This document shows positions 33,985 through 42,241 of a DNA stretch of 64,000 nucleotides, in pieces. A program made the translations under genes and the position numbers. The notes under the pieces are model-generated. The model did not search any database. It worked only from the letters and a program-made list of their open reading frames with translations, and was not told the DNA's origin. How positions within the stretch are numbered: position 1 is the stretch's first letter; every line of letters begins with the position of its first letter. The DNA comes from Pseudohoeflea suaedae (lineage in GTDB: Bacteria; Pseudomonadota; Alphaproteobacteria; Rhizobiales; Rhizobiaceae), in assembly GCF_004354915.1 (NCBI RefSeq), contig NZ_SMSI01000001.1, forward strand, positions 930,001-994,000, written 5' to 3'.

Positions 33985-35084
33985 TACTGTGCCTTCCGAA
34001 GCGAGAGACCACTTTCGCGGTCGAAGAAGTGAGCCTGTTCCGGGTCGAGATTGACCCAGACTTCCTGGCCTTCACCGGCCACGAAGCCGCTTTCCGTGCG
34101 TGCCCGAAGGGTCTGGCCGCCGATTTTTACATCGACGATGTCGTGCGAGCCGAGCGGTTCGATATTCGTCGTGACTGCGGAGAGGTGGTCGTTGCTCTTC
34201 GAGTGCGACAAAAGCACGGCCTCGGGTCGGATGCCGAGTGCGACCGGGGCATCGCGGCGGATGCCGGTAAGGGCGGCGTCTCCGAAGGCAAATCCCTTCT
34301 CGGAGCCCTGCAGACGGATCTCTGTCGCGCTGTCGGCGGTGCCGATGTCGATGTCGGCGACATTCATCACCGGCGAACCGACGAATTGGGCGACGAACAG
34401 ATTGGCCGGATGCAGATAGACCTCCTCCGGCCGTCCGACCTGCTGCAGCTTGCCGTCATGCATGATGACGATGCGGTCGGCGAGGCTCATGGCCTCCACC
34501 TGGTCGTGGGTCACGTAGACTGTCGTGGATCCCTGCTTGACGTGAAGTCGCTTGATCTCGGCGCGCATCTGTTCGCGCAGTTTGGCGTCGAGCGCGCCGA
34601 TGGGTTCGTCCATCAGCATGGCCTTGGGCTGGCGGACCAGGGCCCGGCCGATCGCGACACGTTGCATGTCGCCGCCCGAGAGCGCCGAGGGCCGCTTGTC
34701 GAGAAGATCGGAGATCTGCAGGATGCGGGCAATCTCCTTGACCGCCTTGTCGATATCGGCCTTGCCCATGCGGGTGGCCCTGAGCGGGAAGGCGATGTTC
34801 TCGTAGACCGTCATGTGCGGATAGAGCGAGAACGACTGGAACACCATTGCGATGTCCCGGTCCGAACATTTGAGGTGCTGCACCGGTTCGCCGTCGATCA
34901 GGATGTCGCCGTCGTCGATGGTCTCCAGCCCGGCAATCGCCCGCAGGGTGGTCGTCTTGCCGCAGCCCGACTGGCCCAGCATGACGATGAATTCATGCGG
35001 TGCGATCGTCAGGTTGAAGTCCTTGATCACCTGGTTCGAGCCGAACCATTTCTGGATATTGCGAAGCTCGATCTCGGTCGTCAT
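33984..35084 (-). CDS. Sugar ABC transporter ATPase (UgpC/MalK type), first subunit
   Basis: This 366-residue ATPase has Walker A GQSGCGKTT, Q-loop VFQSFSLYPHM, signature LSGGDMQRVAIGRAL, Walker B AMLMDEPIGALD and YVTHDQVEAM. The ATG at 35084 overlaps the upstream small membrane gene by 4 bp; an open extension further upstream is not used. It partners with the neighbouring ATPase. Confidence 0.93.
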   Translation of the reverse strand: MTTEIELRNIQKWFGSNQVIKDFNLTIAPHEFIVMLGQSGCGKTTTLRAIAGLETIDDGDILIDGEPVQHLKCSDRDIAMVFQSFSLYPHMTVYENIAFPLRATRMGKADIDKAVKEIARILQISDLLDKRPSALSGGDMQRVAIGRALVRQPKAMLMDEPIGALDAKLREQMRAEIKRLHVKQGSTTVYVTHDQVEAMSLADRIVIMHDGKLQQVGRPEEVYLHPANLFVAQFVGSPVMNVADIDIGTADSATEIRLQGSEKGFAFGDAALTGIRRDAPVALGIRPEAVLLSHSKSNDHLSAVTTNIEPLGSHDIVDVKIGGQTLRARTESGFVAGEGQEVWVNLDPEQAHFFDRESGLSLRKAQ

Positions 35085-35314
35085 GCCTTGCCCTCCCTGT
35101 GGTCGGACACGTCGAAGACCTCGTCTTCGACGACAAAGGGCTTCGGCCCGATATGGGACGTGATCAGGAAGCAGATCAGGCCGAGAACGATGATCGTCGC
35201 CCCGTAGCGGTGCAGGACGAAGATCCACGGCTGGCAGAGTGCCACGATGCCGAAGATCATCAGCCACATGGAGCCGGGTTCGAGATACTTGCTGTTGATG
35301 TCACGAAAACTCAT
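35081..35314 (-). CDS. Small membrane protein of the sugar importer operon
   Basis: This 77-residue protein opens MSFRDINSKYLEPGSMW and has two predicted helices (MWLMIFGIVALCQPWIFVL and ATIIVLGLICFLI). An acidic-basic tail (VVEDEVFDVSDHREGKA) follows. ATGA overlaps join it to both the permease upstream and the ATPase downstream, so it is surely translated with the transporter. I do not recognise the family with certainty. Its position, size and topology parallel the DUF2160 protein GlpU of the glycerol importer in the same window. Confidence 0.8.
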   Translation of the reverse strand: MSFRDINSKYLEPGSMWLMIFGIVALCQPWIFVLHRYGATIIVLGLICFLITSHIGPKPFVVEDEVFDVSDHREGKA

Positions 35315-36270
35315 TTGCGGATCGCTCCGAAGCTCATGCCGCGCAGAAGGTGGTTGCGCAGAAGGAATGTGAAGATTGCGACCGGCAGCAGGAACAGGAA
35401 CGTGCCCGAGGCAATCACCGTCCAGTCGGGAAGGCCCGAGCCCACCTGGCTGGGAATGAAGGGGGGTGCGGTCTGGGCATCGCGCCGGGTCATGATCAGC
35501 GCGAAGGCGTATTCGTTCCACGCCGTGATGAAGCAGAAGACGGCCGTGGCCGCGATGCCGGTCGCGGCTTCAGGCAGCACCACCTTGAAGAAGGCTTCCA
35601 TGCGCGTATAGCCGTCGACGAGTGCTGCTTCCTCGTATTCCTTCGGAATCTCGTCGATGAAACCCTTCATCAGCCAGACCGAGAAGGACAGGTTGAAGGC
35701 GGTGTAGAGAATGATGAGCCCGACATGGGTGTCGTTGAGGCCGACCGCGCGATACATCAGGAACATCGGGATTGCGACGACCACCGGCGGCAGCATGCGG
35801 GTGGACAATATGAAGAACAGCCAGTCCTGCTCTCCCGGCATCTTGAAGCGCGAAAAGCCGTAGGCCGTGAACGTTCCCATCGCCACCGCCAGGACCGTGG
35901 AGGTGATCGCGATGATCAGCGAGTTGACGAAGCGGCTCGGATAGCCCGAAAGCTGGACTTCGCCTCGCCCCGACCGAACGATCTTCTCGCCGCCGTCGAA
36001 GACCAGCCGTTCCCACCAGGGCGCGGCCGCGTATTCCTCGGGCGTCGGTTGCTCGCGCAATTGCGAGCGACGCAGGGTCAGCTTCACGAAAGGCGAGATC
36101 TCCGGCTCGAAGACGATGGTCGGCGGCACGGTCGTCGCGAGATTGCGTGGTTTGAAGGAGGTCGAGACGATCCAGTAGATCGGCGCCAGGAAGATGATCG
36201 TGACGATCAGCACCGAGATTATGGCGACCTTGTTGAGCGCGCGTTCGCTCGTTGTCTGGACGGCGGCCAT
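35311..36270 (-). CDS. Sugar ABC transporter permease (MalG type)
   Basis: This 319-residue permease opens with a membrane helix (VAIISVLIVTIIFLAPIYWIV). A long periplasmic insert between helices 1 and 2 (about residues 45-110) makes it longer than the usual 280. The EAA loop EYEEAALVDGYTRMEAFFKV docks on the ATPases. It overlaps the small membrane protein gene by 4 bp. Confidence 0.92.
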   Translation of the reverse strand: MAAVQTTSERALNKVAIISVLIVTIIFLAPIYWIVSTSFKPRNLATTVPPTIVFEPEISPFVKLTLRRSQLREQPTPEEYAAAPWWERLVFDGGEKIVRSGRGEVQLSGYPSRFVNSLIIAITSTVLAVAMGTFTAYGFSRFKMPGEQDWLFFILSTRMLPPVVVAIPMFLMYRAVGLNDTHVGLIILYTAFNLSFSVWLMKGFIDEIPKEYEEAALVDGYTRMEAFFKVVLPEAATGIAATAVFCFITAWNEYAFALIMTRRDAQTAPPFIPSQVGSGLPDWTVIASGTFLFLLPVAIFTFLLRNHLLRGMSFGAIRK

Positions 36271-36271
36271 C

Positions 36272-37162
36272 TCAGCGCTCCTTCACTTTGTTGAGGTACT
36301 TCACGTAGATGTTGGTGATCGCCACCACCATGATCAGCACGATGTAGGCGAAGGCGCAGCTCATGCCGGTCTGCCATTCCTGGAACGCCATCTTGTAGAG
36401 CCGGATGGCGATCATCTCGGTCGTCGGCTGGCTGGTCATGATGTAGGCGATGTCGAAGGTCTTGAACGCCTCCATGGTGCGGAAGATGATCGCGATCATC
36501 AGGATTGGCGCCACCAGCGGCAGGGTGATGCGGAAGAAGGTGTAGAGCGGCCCCGCCCGATCGATCGCGGCGGCCTCGTAGAGGTGCTTGGGCACCGCCG
36601 AGAGGCCGGCGAGCGAGAGCAGCATGACGAAGGGCGACCACATCCAGATATCGGTGATCGCAACCGCATAGAGCGCCATGTCCGGGTCCGAGAGCCACTC
36701 GAAGCGACCGAGCCCCAAGACGTAGTTGATGATGCCGAAAGACGGGTCGTAGAGCAGTTTCCAGAACAGCCCGACCACGGCCATCGACAACATCATCGGT
36801 AACAGCAGAAGCGTGGTGATCAGGCCCTTGAACGGGATGTCGCGGTTGAGCAGCATCGCCACGCCGAAGCCGACCACCACCTGGCCCGCCACCGAAACGA
36901 TCACGTATTTCGCGGTTATCGTGAAATTGGTCCAGATGAAGGGGTCGTTGAGCAGTTCGCGATAGTTTGCAAGCCCCACCCAGTTGGCCGGCGCATTGGT
37001 CGAGGCCCTGAAATCGGTGAACGAGTAGTACAGCGAATAGAGCAGCGGAAAGATGTTGAAGATGATCAGGAACAGGATCGTCGGAATGATGAAGAGGTTC
37101 CTGATGGAGATGTCGCTCATTCCCCGCCGCGCGGCGCGCGATTGCGGGTCCAGCCGTGTCAT
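36272..37162 (-). CDS. Sugar ABC transporter permease (MalF type)
   Basis: This 296-residue permease has six predicted helices, with LFIIPTILFLIIFNIFPLL first. The EAA loop is VPKHLYEAAAIDRAGPLYTF. The start is uncertain: ATG 37162 is used here, but an in-frame TTG at 37177 sits better relative to a GGAGGA ribosome site. It is separated by one base from the MalG-type permease. Confidence 0.92.
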   Translation of the reverse strand: MTRLDPQSRAARRGMSDISIRNLFIIPTILFLIIFNIFPLLYSLYYSFTDFRASTNAPANWVGLANYRELLNDPFIWTNFTITAKYVIVSVAGQVVVGFGVAMLLNRDIPFKGLITTLLLLPMMLSMAVVGLFWKLLYDPSFGIINYVLGLGRFEWLSDPDMALYAVAITDIWMWSPFVMLLSLAGLSAVPKHLYEAAAIDRAGPLYTFFRITLPLVAPILMIAIIFRTMEAFKTFDIAYIMTSQPTTEMIAIRLYKMAFQEWQTGMSCAFAYIVLIMVVAITNIYVKYLNKVKER

Positions 37163-37317
37163 TGTCAAGGTCGTCAAACTCCGCTCCTCCGAGAGCTGCC
37201 ACACCCCGCGGCCCGGCCGCGGTCATGTCCATTCAATTGCGAATTTCCCACCCGCGAACGCGGGGCATCGGCGGCGCGCCGATCCCGGCGCACCTGTTGA
37301 CTGGCATACGGGGAAAG

Positions 37318-37344
37318 GGAAGGGAGCGCACCGCACTCCCTTCC
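37318..37344 (-). repeat. Hairpin after the sugar-binding protein gene
   Basis: GGAAGGGAG (37318-37326) pairs with CTCCCTTCC (37336-37344), with no U-tract, just beyond the binding-protein stop and before the permease genes. A likely 3' stabiliser that allows excess binding protein. Confidence 0.6.
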
Positions 37345-37354
37345 GGCGACCCGA

Positions 37355-38659
37355 TCAGCGGCCGTATTTCTCGAAGGTTTCCTTCCAGTCCCCGGCGAGC
37401 GCATCGAGCGCTTCCTTGGCCGAACCTTCGCCCGCGGTGATGTAGGGATAAACGCGCTGGTTCATCTGGATCAGAAGTTCGGCATATTCCGGCGTGGCCC
37501 AGAAGTCCTTCACCCTGAACATGGTCTCGTAGAAGGCCTTGTTGTACGGCGTGGCGTTCTGGAACTCGTCGGAGCCGAGAACTGCTGCGCTGGCCGTATA
37601 GCCACCGAGTTCGGCCCAGCGCTTCTGGGTCTCGTCCTTGATGAACCACTCCAGGAACTTCATGGCTTCTTCCTTGTTCTCCGAATAGGAGATCACGGAA
37701 ATGCCCTGGCCGCCGAGGGCCGCGAACTGGTCGCCGCCCGGACCTGCCGGGTTGGGGAAGAAGCCCGTGACCTTGGCGTTCGGGTTGGAGGCTTCGTTCA
37801 CCAGAGCCGGGAAGAAGGCGAAGTAGTTCATGCTCATCGCGGCCAGGTTCTCGGTGATCGCCTGGTTGTTTTCCACGAAGAAGGACTTGGCCCAGCCCGG
37901 CGGCGTGTAGGTGTAGAGCTCGCGATAAAGCTCCAGTGCCTTCACGTTTTGGTCCGAGTTGATGATGCCGTCGACCTTGTAGTTGGCGTAGTCGCCCAGC
38001 TCTCCGCCGAAGGAGAAGATCGCGTTCTCGACGCCCATCACAAGGCCGTCATAGGAGTTGTCGGTGTAGATCGCGATGCCGTAGCGGTTCTCGTCCGGAC
38101 GGTGGAAGAATTCGGCGATGTCGCGCAGTTCCTTCCAGTCCTTCGGCGGGGCGAGATCGTAGCCATATTTCGCCTTGAAGGCCTCCATTTCCTTCGGATC
38201 CTCGAACCAGTCCTTGCGATAGGACCAGCCGACGGCGTCGCCCTCTGCGGGGATCGCCCAGAATTTTCCGGATTCGGAGGGATACTCTGCATAGTATTTC
38301 ACGGTTGCCGGCGCCATGACTTCTCCGAGATTGTGCTCGTTGAAGAAGTCGGTGAGGTCGACATAGTGACCGGCCTCGGAAGCCGCGCCCAGCCACTGGG
38401 AATCGCCCACGACCATGTCGTAGGCGGAGCCGCGGGCGTTGAATTCTGTGAAGGCCTTGGTCTGGAAATCCTGCCAGGGAGTGGTTTCCACGGTCACCTG
38501 GACGCCGGTTTCGGCTTCGTATTCGTTCACCAGTTCCTGAAGGTAGTTGGCGGGGTCCCACTCGGCCCAGAAGATCGTCAGTTCCTGGGCAAGGACCGAG
38601 GTGCTGCTTGCGAGCACCAGTGCCAGCCCTCCTGCAATTCCAATCATTCTCCTGCGCAT
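37355..38659 (-). CDS. Family-1 sugar ABC transporter substrate-binding protein
   Basis: This 434-residue periplasmic protein has a signal peptide (MRRRMIGIAGGLALVLAS, cleavage near VLAQ). The mature part begins ELTIFWAEWDPANYLQELV and has the family-1 signature region (FNARGSAYDMVVGDSQWLGAA). ATG 38659 has GGAGGAGA upstream. It heads the five-gene importer operon. An operator-like TTGGT-ATT-ACCAA lies about 150 bp upstream. The carbohydrate bound is unknown. Confidence 0.92.
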   Translation of the reverse strand: MRRRMIGIAGGLALVLASSTSVLAQELTIFWAEWDPANYLQELVNEYEAETGVQVTVETTPWQDFQTKAFTEFNARGSAYDMVVGDSQWLGAASEAGHYVDLTDFFNEHNLGEVMAPATVKYYAEYPSESGKFWAIPAEGDAVGWSYRKDWFEDPKEMEAFKAKYGYDLAPPKDWKELRDIAEFFHRPDENRYGIAIYTDNSYDGLVMGVENAIFSFGGELGDYANYKVDGIINSDQNVKALELYRELYTYTPPGWAKSFFVENNQAITENLAAMSMNYFAFFPALVNEASNPNAKVTGFFPNPAGPGGDQFAALGGQGISVISYSENKEEAMKFLEWFIKDETQKRWAELGGYTASAAVLGSDEFQNATPYNKAFYETMFRVKDFWATPEYAELLIQMNQRVYPYITAGEGSAKEALDALAGDWKETFEKYGR

Positions 38660-38811
38660 GATGTTCTCCTCCCAAAAATGCACATTCGATCTGGTATTGG
38701 CGCTGGCTGTCCCGAATTTTTGAATGGTGACCGGAAGGCCTCCTCAAGCCGTCCCGCATTCGTTTCCGGTTTTCCTGTCGGCCTCCTTGACGCCATCTGC
38801 CAGTTATAAAT

Positions 38812-38822
38812 TGGTATTACCA
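38812..38822. promoter_or_regulatory. GntR/FadR-type operator TGGT-ATT-ACCA
   Basis: A perfect palindrome, 13 bp when extended (38811-38823), on the importer side of the divergent region. Same motif as at 28795 and 28951. Confidence 0.65.
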
Positions 38823-38980
38823 AATATCGGGTCAGTCAAGAAGCTTCCATAGGCCTGCGGAAACCGGCTTTGACTCGGGATTGCGGGAGAAAACTCGCGA
38901 CAATAGAGGGGATTTCATTTCGTTCTGGCGGGGAGCCGTGATATGAATGCCGCCCTGAAATTTCGATGCGTGTGTCGATC

Positions 38981-38991
38981 TGGTAAGGCCA
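38981..38991. promoter_or_regulatory. GntR/FadR-type operator, one mismatch (TGGT-AAG-GCCA)
   Basis: On the UPF0261 side of the divergent region. The flanks ATC and GAT extend the symmetry (38978-38994), which supports it as a real site despite the mismatch. Confidence 0.5.
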
Positions 38992-39138
38992 GATTTGCAT
39001 TTCCATCCGAATTGTCAGACTAATGGCGCGGTGGTTCCGGTGGCGGAGTGCGCGCTTGAGGAGGGGCGGACCGGGCCGAGAGGCGGCAACGTCACTGCGG
39101 TTTGAGAAATGCCCCGACAGGGGTGCGGGAGGAAACAG

Positions 39139-40329
39139 GTGAAACGCATTCTCGTGGTCGGCACCGCCGATACGAAGGGGGAGGAGCTTGCGTGGCTTGC
39201 CGCGGCTATCTCCGCTTCTGGCGCAGCCGTCCTTACCGTCGATGTCGGCACCAAAGGTCCGGCATCGACAACCGACATCGGTTCCGCGGAGATTGCAGCC
39301 TGTCATCCGGACGGAGCGGAAGCGGTTCTCGGCGGCAGTGATCGCGGGGCAGCCGTTTCCGCAATGGGGGTGGCCTTCGCTCGCTTTCTGCGTGGACGCG
39401 ACGACATCGCGGGCGTAATCGGGATCGGCGGCAGCGGTGGCACCTCGATCATAACGGCCGGCATGCGAGAACTTTCCTACGGCCTGCCCAAGATCATGGT
39501 TTCGACCATGGCGTCGAGCGATGTCTCCGCTTTCGTCGATATCTCCGACATTATCATGATGCCGTCGATTACCGATCTCGCCGGTCTCAATCGCTTGAGC
39601 CGGATGGTGCTCGGCAATGCCGCAGCCGCGATGTCCTGCATGGTGGCCAAGCCGGAAACAACCGAAGACGATATGAAATCCATCGGTCTTTCCATGTTCG
39701 GCGTGACGACCCCTTGCGTGACGGCAATCGTCGAGCGGCTGAAACCCGACTTCGATTGCATGGTCTTCCACGCGACTGGCGTGGGCGGGCGTACCATGGA
39801 AAAGCTCGTCGACGACGGCATTCTCTCCGGTGTTCTCGACATCACCACGACGGAAGTCTGCGACATGCTGCTCGGCGGCGTGCTGGCAGCGACTGACGAC
39901 CGTTTCGGAGCGATCGCCCGGACCGGCGTGCCCTTTGTCGGCTCGGTCGGCGCGCTCGACATGGTCAATTTCTGGGCGCCGGAAACGGTGCCGGACAGGT
40001 TTTCCGGTCGGCAGTTCTACAAGCACAACGCCAATATCACGCTGATGCGCACGACGGCGGAGGAATGCGCCCGGATCGGCGCCTGGATCGGCGAAAGACT
40101 GAGTGCGGCAACCGGCCCGGTGCGGTTCCTCATTCCGGAGAAAGGCGTCTCCGCGCTCGATGTGGAGGGCGGCGTCTTTTTCGATCCCGAGGCCGACGCC
40201 GCGCTGTTCCAGGCCATCGAGGAAAGCTTCGAGGCAACGGCTGACCGTCGCATCGAGCGGCTTCCGTTCCACATCAACGATCCGGCCTTTGCGACAGCGG
40301 CGGCCGACGCATTTCTGTCCATCATATGA
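39139..40329 (+). CDS. UPF0261 (Tm-1-like ATP-binding) family protein
   Basis: This 396-residue protein opens KRILVVGTADTKGEEL, the ATP-binding-like start of UPF0261/Tm-1-like proteins. Further marks are GVIGIGGSGGTSIITAGMR, GLPKIMVSTMASSDVS and MVFHATGVGGRTMEKL. Plant Tm-1 is an ATP-binding antiviral protein; bacterial members occur in catabolic loci and their reaction is unclear. The start is GTG 39139, with GGAGG six bases upstream. First gene of a UPF0261-cupin-M24 unit divergent from the importer. Confidence 0.88.
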   Translation: MKRILVVGTADTKGEELAWLAAAISASGAAVLTVDVGTKGPASTTDIGSAEIAACHPDGAEAVLGGSDRGAAVSAMGVAFARFLRGRDDIAGVIGIGGSGGTSIITAGMRELSYGLPKIMVSTMASSDVSAFVDISDIIMMPSITDLAGLNRLSRMVLGNAAAAMSCMVAKPETTEDDMKSIGLSMFGVTTPCVTAIVERLKPDFDCMVFHATGVGGRTMEKLVDDGILSGVLDITTTEVCDMLLGGVLAATDDRFGAIARTGVPFVGSVGALDMVNFWAPETVPDRFSGRQFYKHNANITLMRTTAEECARIGAWIGERLSAATGPVRFLIPEKGVSALDVEGGVFFDPEADAALFQAIEESFEATADRRIERLPFHINDPAFATAAADAFLSII

Positions 40330-40356
40330 ATTCGAGCATGGGAGAGGAGCCCGCGC

Positions 40357-40770
40357 ATGAATGAGACGTTTTTCGTCTATCCCGAAACGGTCGACCGGTT
40401 TGCCTTCGATTGGGGGCACCTCTCGATCACCTGTGGACCGAAGGTCACCGGAGCCGGGACGTTCTCGGCGGGCGTCGTCCACGTGCCGCCTGGCGAGGGG
40501 CATGCGAGGCACAACCACCCCGGCTCCGAGGAGATCATCTATGTGCTCGAAGGTGAGGGCGAGCAGATGGTAGAGGATATGCAGGGCAATCCGGTCACCG
40601 AAACCGTAAGGGCGGGCTGCACCATCTTCGTGCCTGAAAGCCGCTTCCACTCGACGCTGAATACCGGAGACAGGCCGATGAAGCTCTTTGTGGTCTATAG
40701 CCCCGCGGGGCCGGAAGAGGTGTTGCGCGAGCTTCCGGATTTCCGCCTCGTTCCGCCGCCGCACGGATAA
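40357..40770 (+). CDS. Cupin domain protein
   Basis: This 137-residue single-domain cupin has motif 1 as VHVPPGEGHARHNHPGSEEI (His, His, Glu) and motif 2 as FVPESRFHSTLNTGD (His). Metal ligands are therefore complete. Such small cupins act as sugar isomerases, dioxygenases or ligand-binding proteins. It follows UPF0261 by 27 bp with its own ribosome site. No specific function can be assigned. Confidence 0.85.
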   Translation: MNETFFVYPETVDRFAFDWGHLSITCGPKVTGAGTFSAGVVHVPPGEGHARHNHPGSEEIIYVLEGEGEQMVEDMQGNPVTETVRAGCTIFVPESRFHSTLNTGDRPMKLFVVYSPAGPEEVLRELPDFRLVPPPHG

Positions 40771-40793
40771 GCCGTCTTTGGGAGGAGACTGAC

Positions 40794-41990
40794 ATGAAAC
40801 ATGACATCGGGCCGCTCCGTGCGGCGTCACCCGCTGAACTGCCCTATTCGTTCGGCGCTCTGGACAAGGCGCTGGAAGAGGCGGGGCTCGATGCGCTGGT
40901 GGCGACATCCAAGCACAATGTCCGCTATCTGCTCGGGGGCTACCAGTTCATCTTCTTCGCCGCCATGGATGCCATTGGCCGAAGCCGTTACCTGCCGGCC
41001 TTCGTCTATGTAAGGGGGCAGGCGGACAAGACAGGCTATTTCGCCAACAAGATGGAAATCCACGAGCACAGGTCCGCCCCGTTCTGGGTGCCGGAGTTTC
41101 GTCCGGAATTCTGGGGCTCCGTCGATGCGATGGAGGCCGTCGGGCAATATTTGCAGGATTGCGGTCTGGCGAGCGGCAAGATCGGCATCGAGCCCGGTTT
41201 CATGCCCAAGGATGGATATGACGCGCTGGCCGGCGCCATTCCGCAGGCGCGGATTGCCGACGCCAGCATGACGCTGACGCGCCTCAGGATGATCAAGTCG
41301 ACAAACGAGCTCGATCTCCTGCGGGAAGCCACAAGCCGGATCGACCAGTCGATGGTCGCGACGATCCGGGCTTCGGGCGAGGGCTCCACGAAGAACCGGA
41401 TCATCGAGACCTTGCGGCAGGAGGAAACCGCCCGCGAACTCGCCTTCGAATACTGCCTGCTCACGCTCGGCGACAGCCACGTCCGATCCGGTTCCGACCA
41501 GGCCTGGGCGAGGGGCGAGGTTCTCTCCATCGATTCCGGCGGCAATCTGCATGGTTATATCGGTGACATCTGCCGCATGGGCGTGCTCGGCGAGCCGGAC
41601 GCGGAACTTGAGGATCTTCTGGCGGAAGTCGAGGCCGTGCAGCAGGCAGCCTTCGCCCGGATAGCGCCAGGCAGGACAGGCGCGGAGATGATCGCCGCCG
41701 GCGAGGCCGAACTCAAACGCGGCCCGAATGCGGCCTGCAACGACTTCTTTGCCCATGGCATGGGGCTCATCACGCACGAGGCACCGTTTCTGATGACCAA
41801 TCACCCGGTCGCCTATGACGGGATCGATGCGGACCGGCCCTTTGCGCCGGGCATGGTTCTCTCGGTCGAGACGACCATGCAGCATCCGAAACGCGGTTTC
41901 ATCAAGCTCGAGGACACGGTCATCATAGCGGAGGGCGGCCATGAACTCCTCGGTCCCGACAATCGCGGCTGGATCGTCAGTGAACGCTAG
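40794..41990 (+). CDS. M24 (Xaa-Pro peptidase/creatinase-like) family hydrolase
   Basis: This 398-residue protein has an N-terminal creatinase-like domain (about residues 15-160, containing KHNVRYLLGG) and a pita-bread catalytic domain. All five metal ligands are visible: SIDSGG and YIGDICRM (two Asp), HGMGLITHE (His), LSVETT (Glu) and KLEDTVI (Glu). It could be an aminopeptidase P-like enzyme, a creatinase-like amidinohydrolase or another C-N hydrolase. It is coupled by close spacing (23 bp) to the cupin gene. A peptidase-fold enzyme is unexpected in a sugar locus. Confidence 0.87.
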   Translation: MKHDIGPLRAASPAELPYSFGALDKALEEAGLDALVATSKHNVRYLLGGYQFIFFAAMDAIGRSRYLPAFVYVRGQADKTGYFANKMEIHEHRSAPFWVPEFRPEFWGSVDAMEAVGQYLQDCGLASGKIGIEPGFMPKDGYDALAGAIPQARIADASMTLTRLRMIKSTNELDLLREATSRIDQSMVATIRASGEGSTKNRIIETLRQEETARELAFEYCLLTLGDSHVRSGSDQAWARGEVLSIDSGGNLHGYIGDICRMGVLGEPDAELEDLLAEVEAVQQAAFARIAPGRTGAEMIAAGEAELKRGPNAACNDFFAHGMGLITHEAPFLMTNHPVAYDGIDADRPFAPGMVLSVETTMQHPKRGFIKLEDTVIIAEGGHELLGPDNRGWIVSER

Positions 41991-42241
41991 GTGCCCCGCT
42001 TTTCGTCAGCGGCAGTGCTCGCGGGGACATGCCACATGCCGCTCCGCCGCCCGCCTGGGACAATGAAGTGCGAGGTCAAGTCTTTACTCGATCCCTCCGG
42101 AATGGTGTAACGCATACCGTCCGGGGAGACCGGCTGCCTGCTTCCGATAGCGCGGCGGCCGACCGCGCCCGAAGGGGCGTCCAGACTTACCGATTCATGC
42201 GCATTTCTTTGCGTGCAACCCGATTTGAACGGAAGAACATA

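Larger units (their letters stand above)
38660..39138. promoter_or_regulatory. 479-bp divergent intergenic region with two operators
   Basis: This gap separates the sugar importer operon from the UPF0261 operon. It holds TTGGT-ATT-ACCAA (38811-38823), close to TTGACT (38839-38834, minus strand), and ATCTGG-TAAGG-CCAGAT (38978-38994), which contains a one-mismatch TGGT-N3-ACCA. A 26-codon frame (38943-39023) with a ribosome site overlaps the second palindrome. Nothing else gene-like is seen. Confidence 0.55.

Noticed and set aside
38836-40908. A 690-codon antisense frame opposite UPF0261 and the cupin
   Set aside because: It shows no recognisable domain and is rich in His/Arg/Asp, as expected of a shadow frame in high-GC coding DNA.
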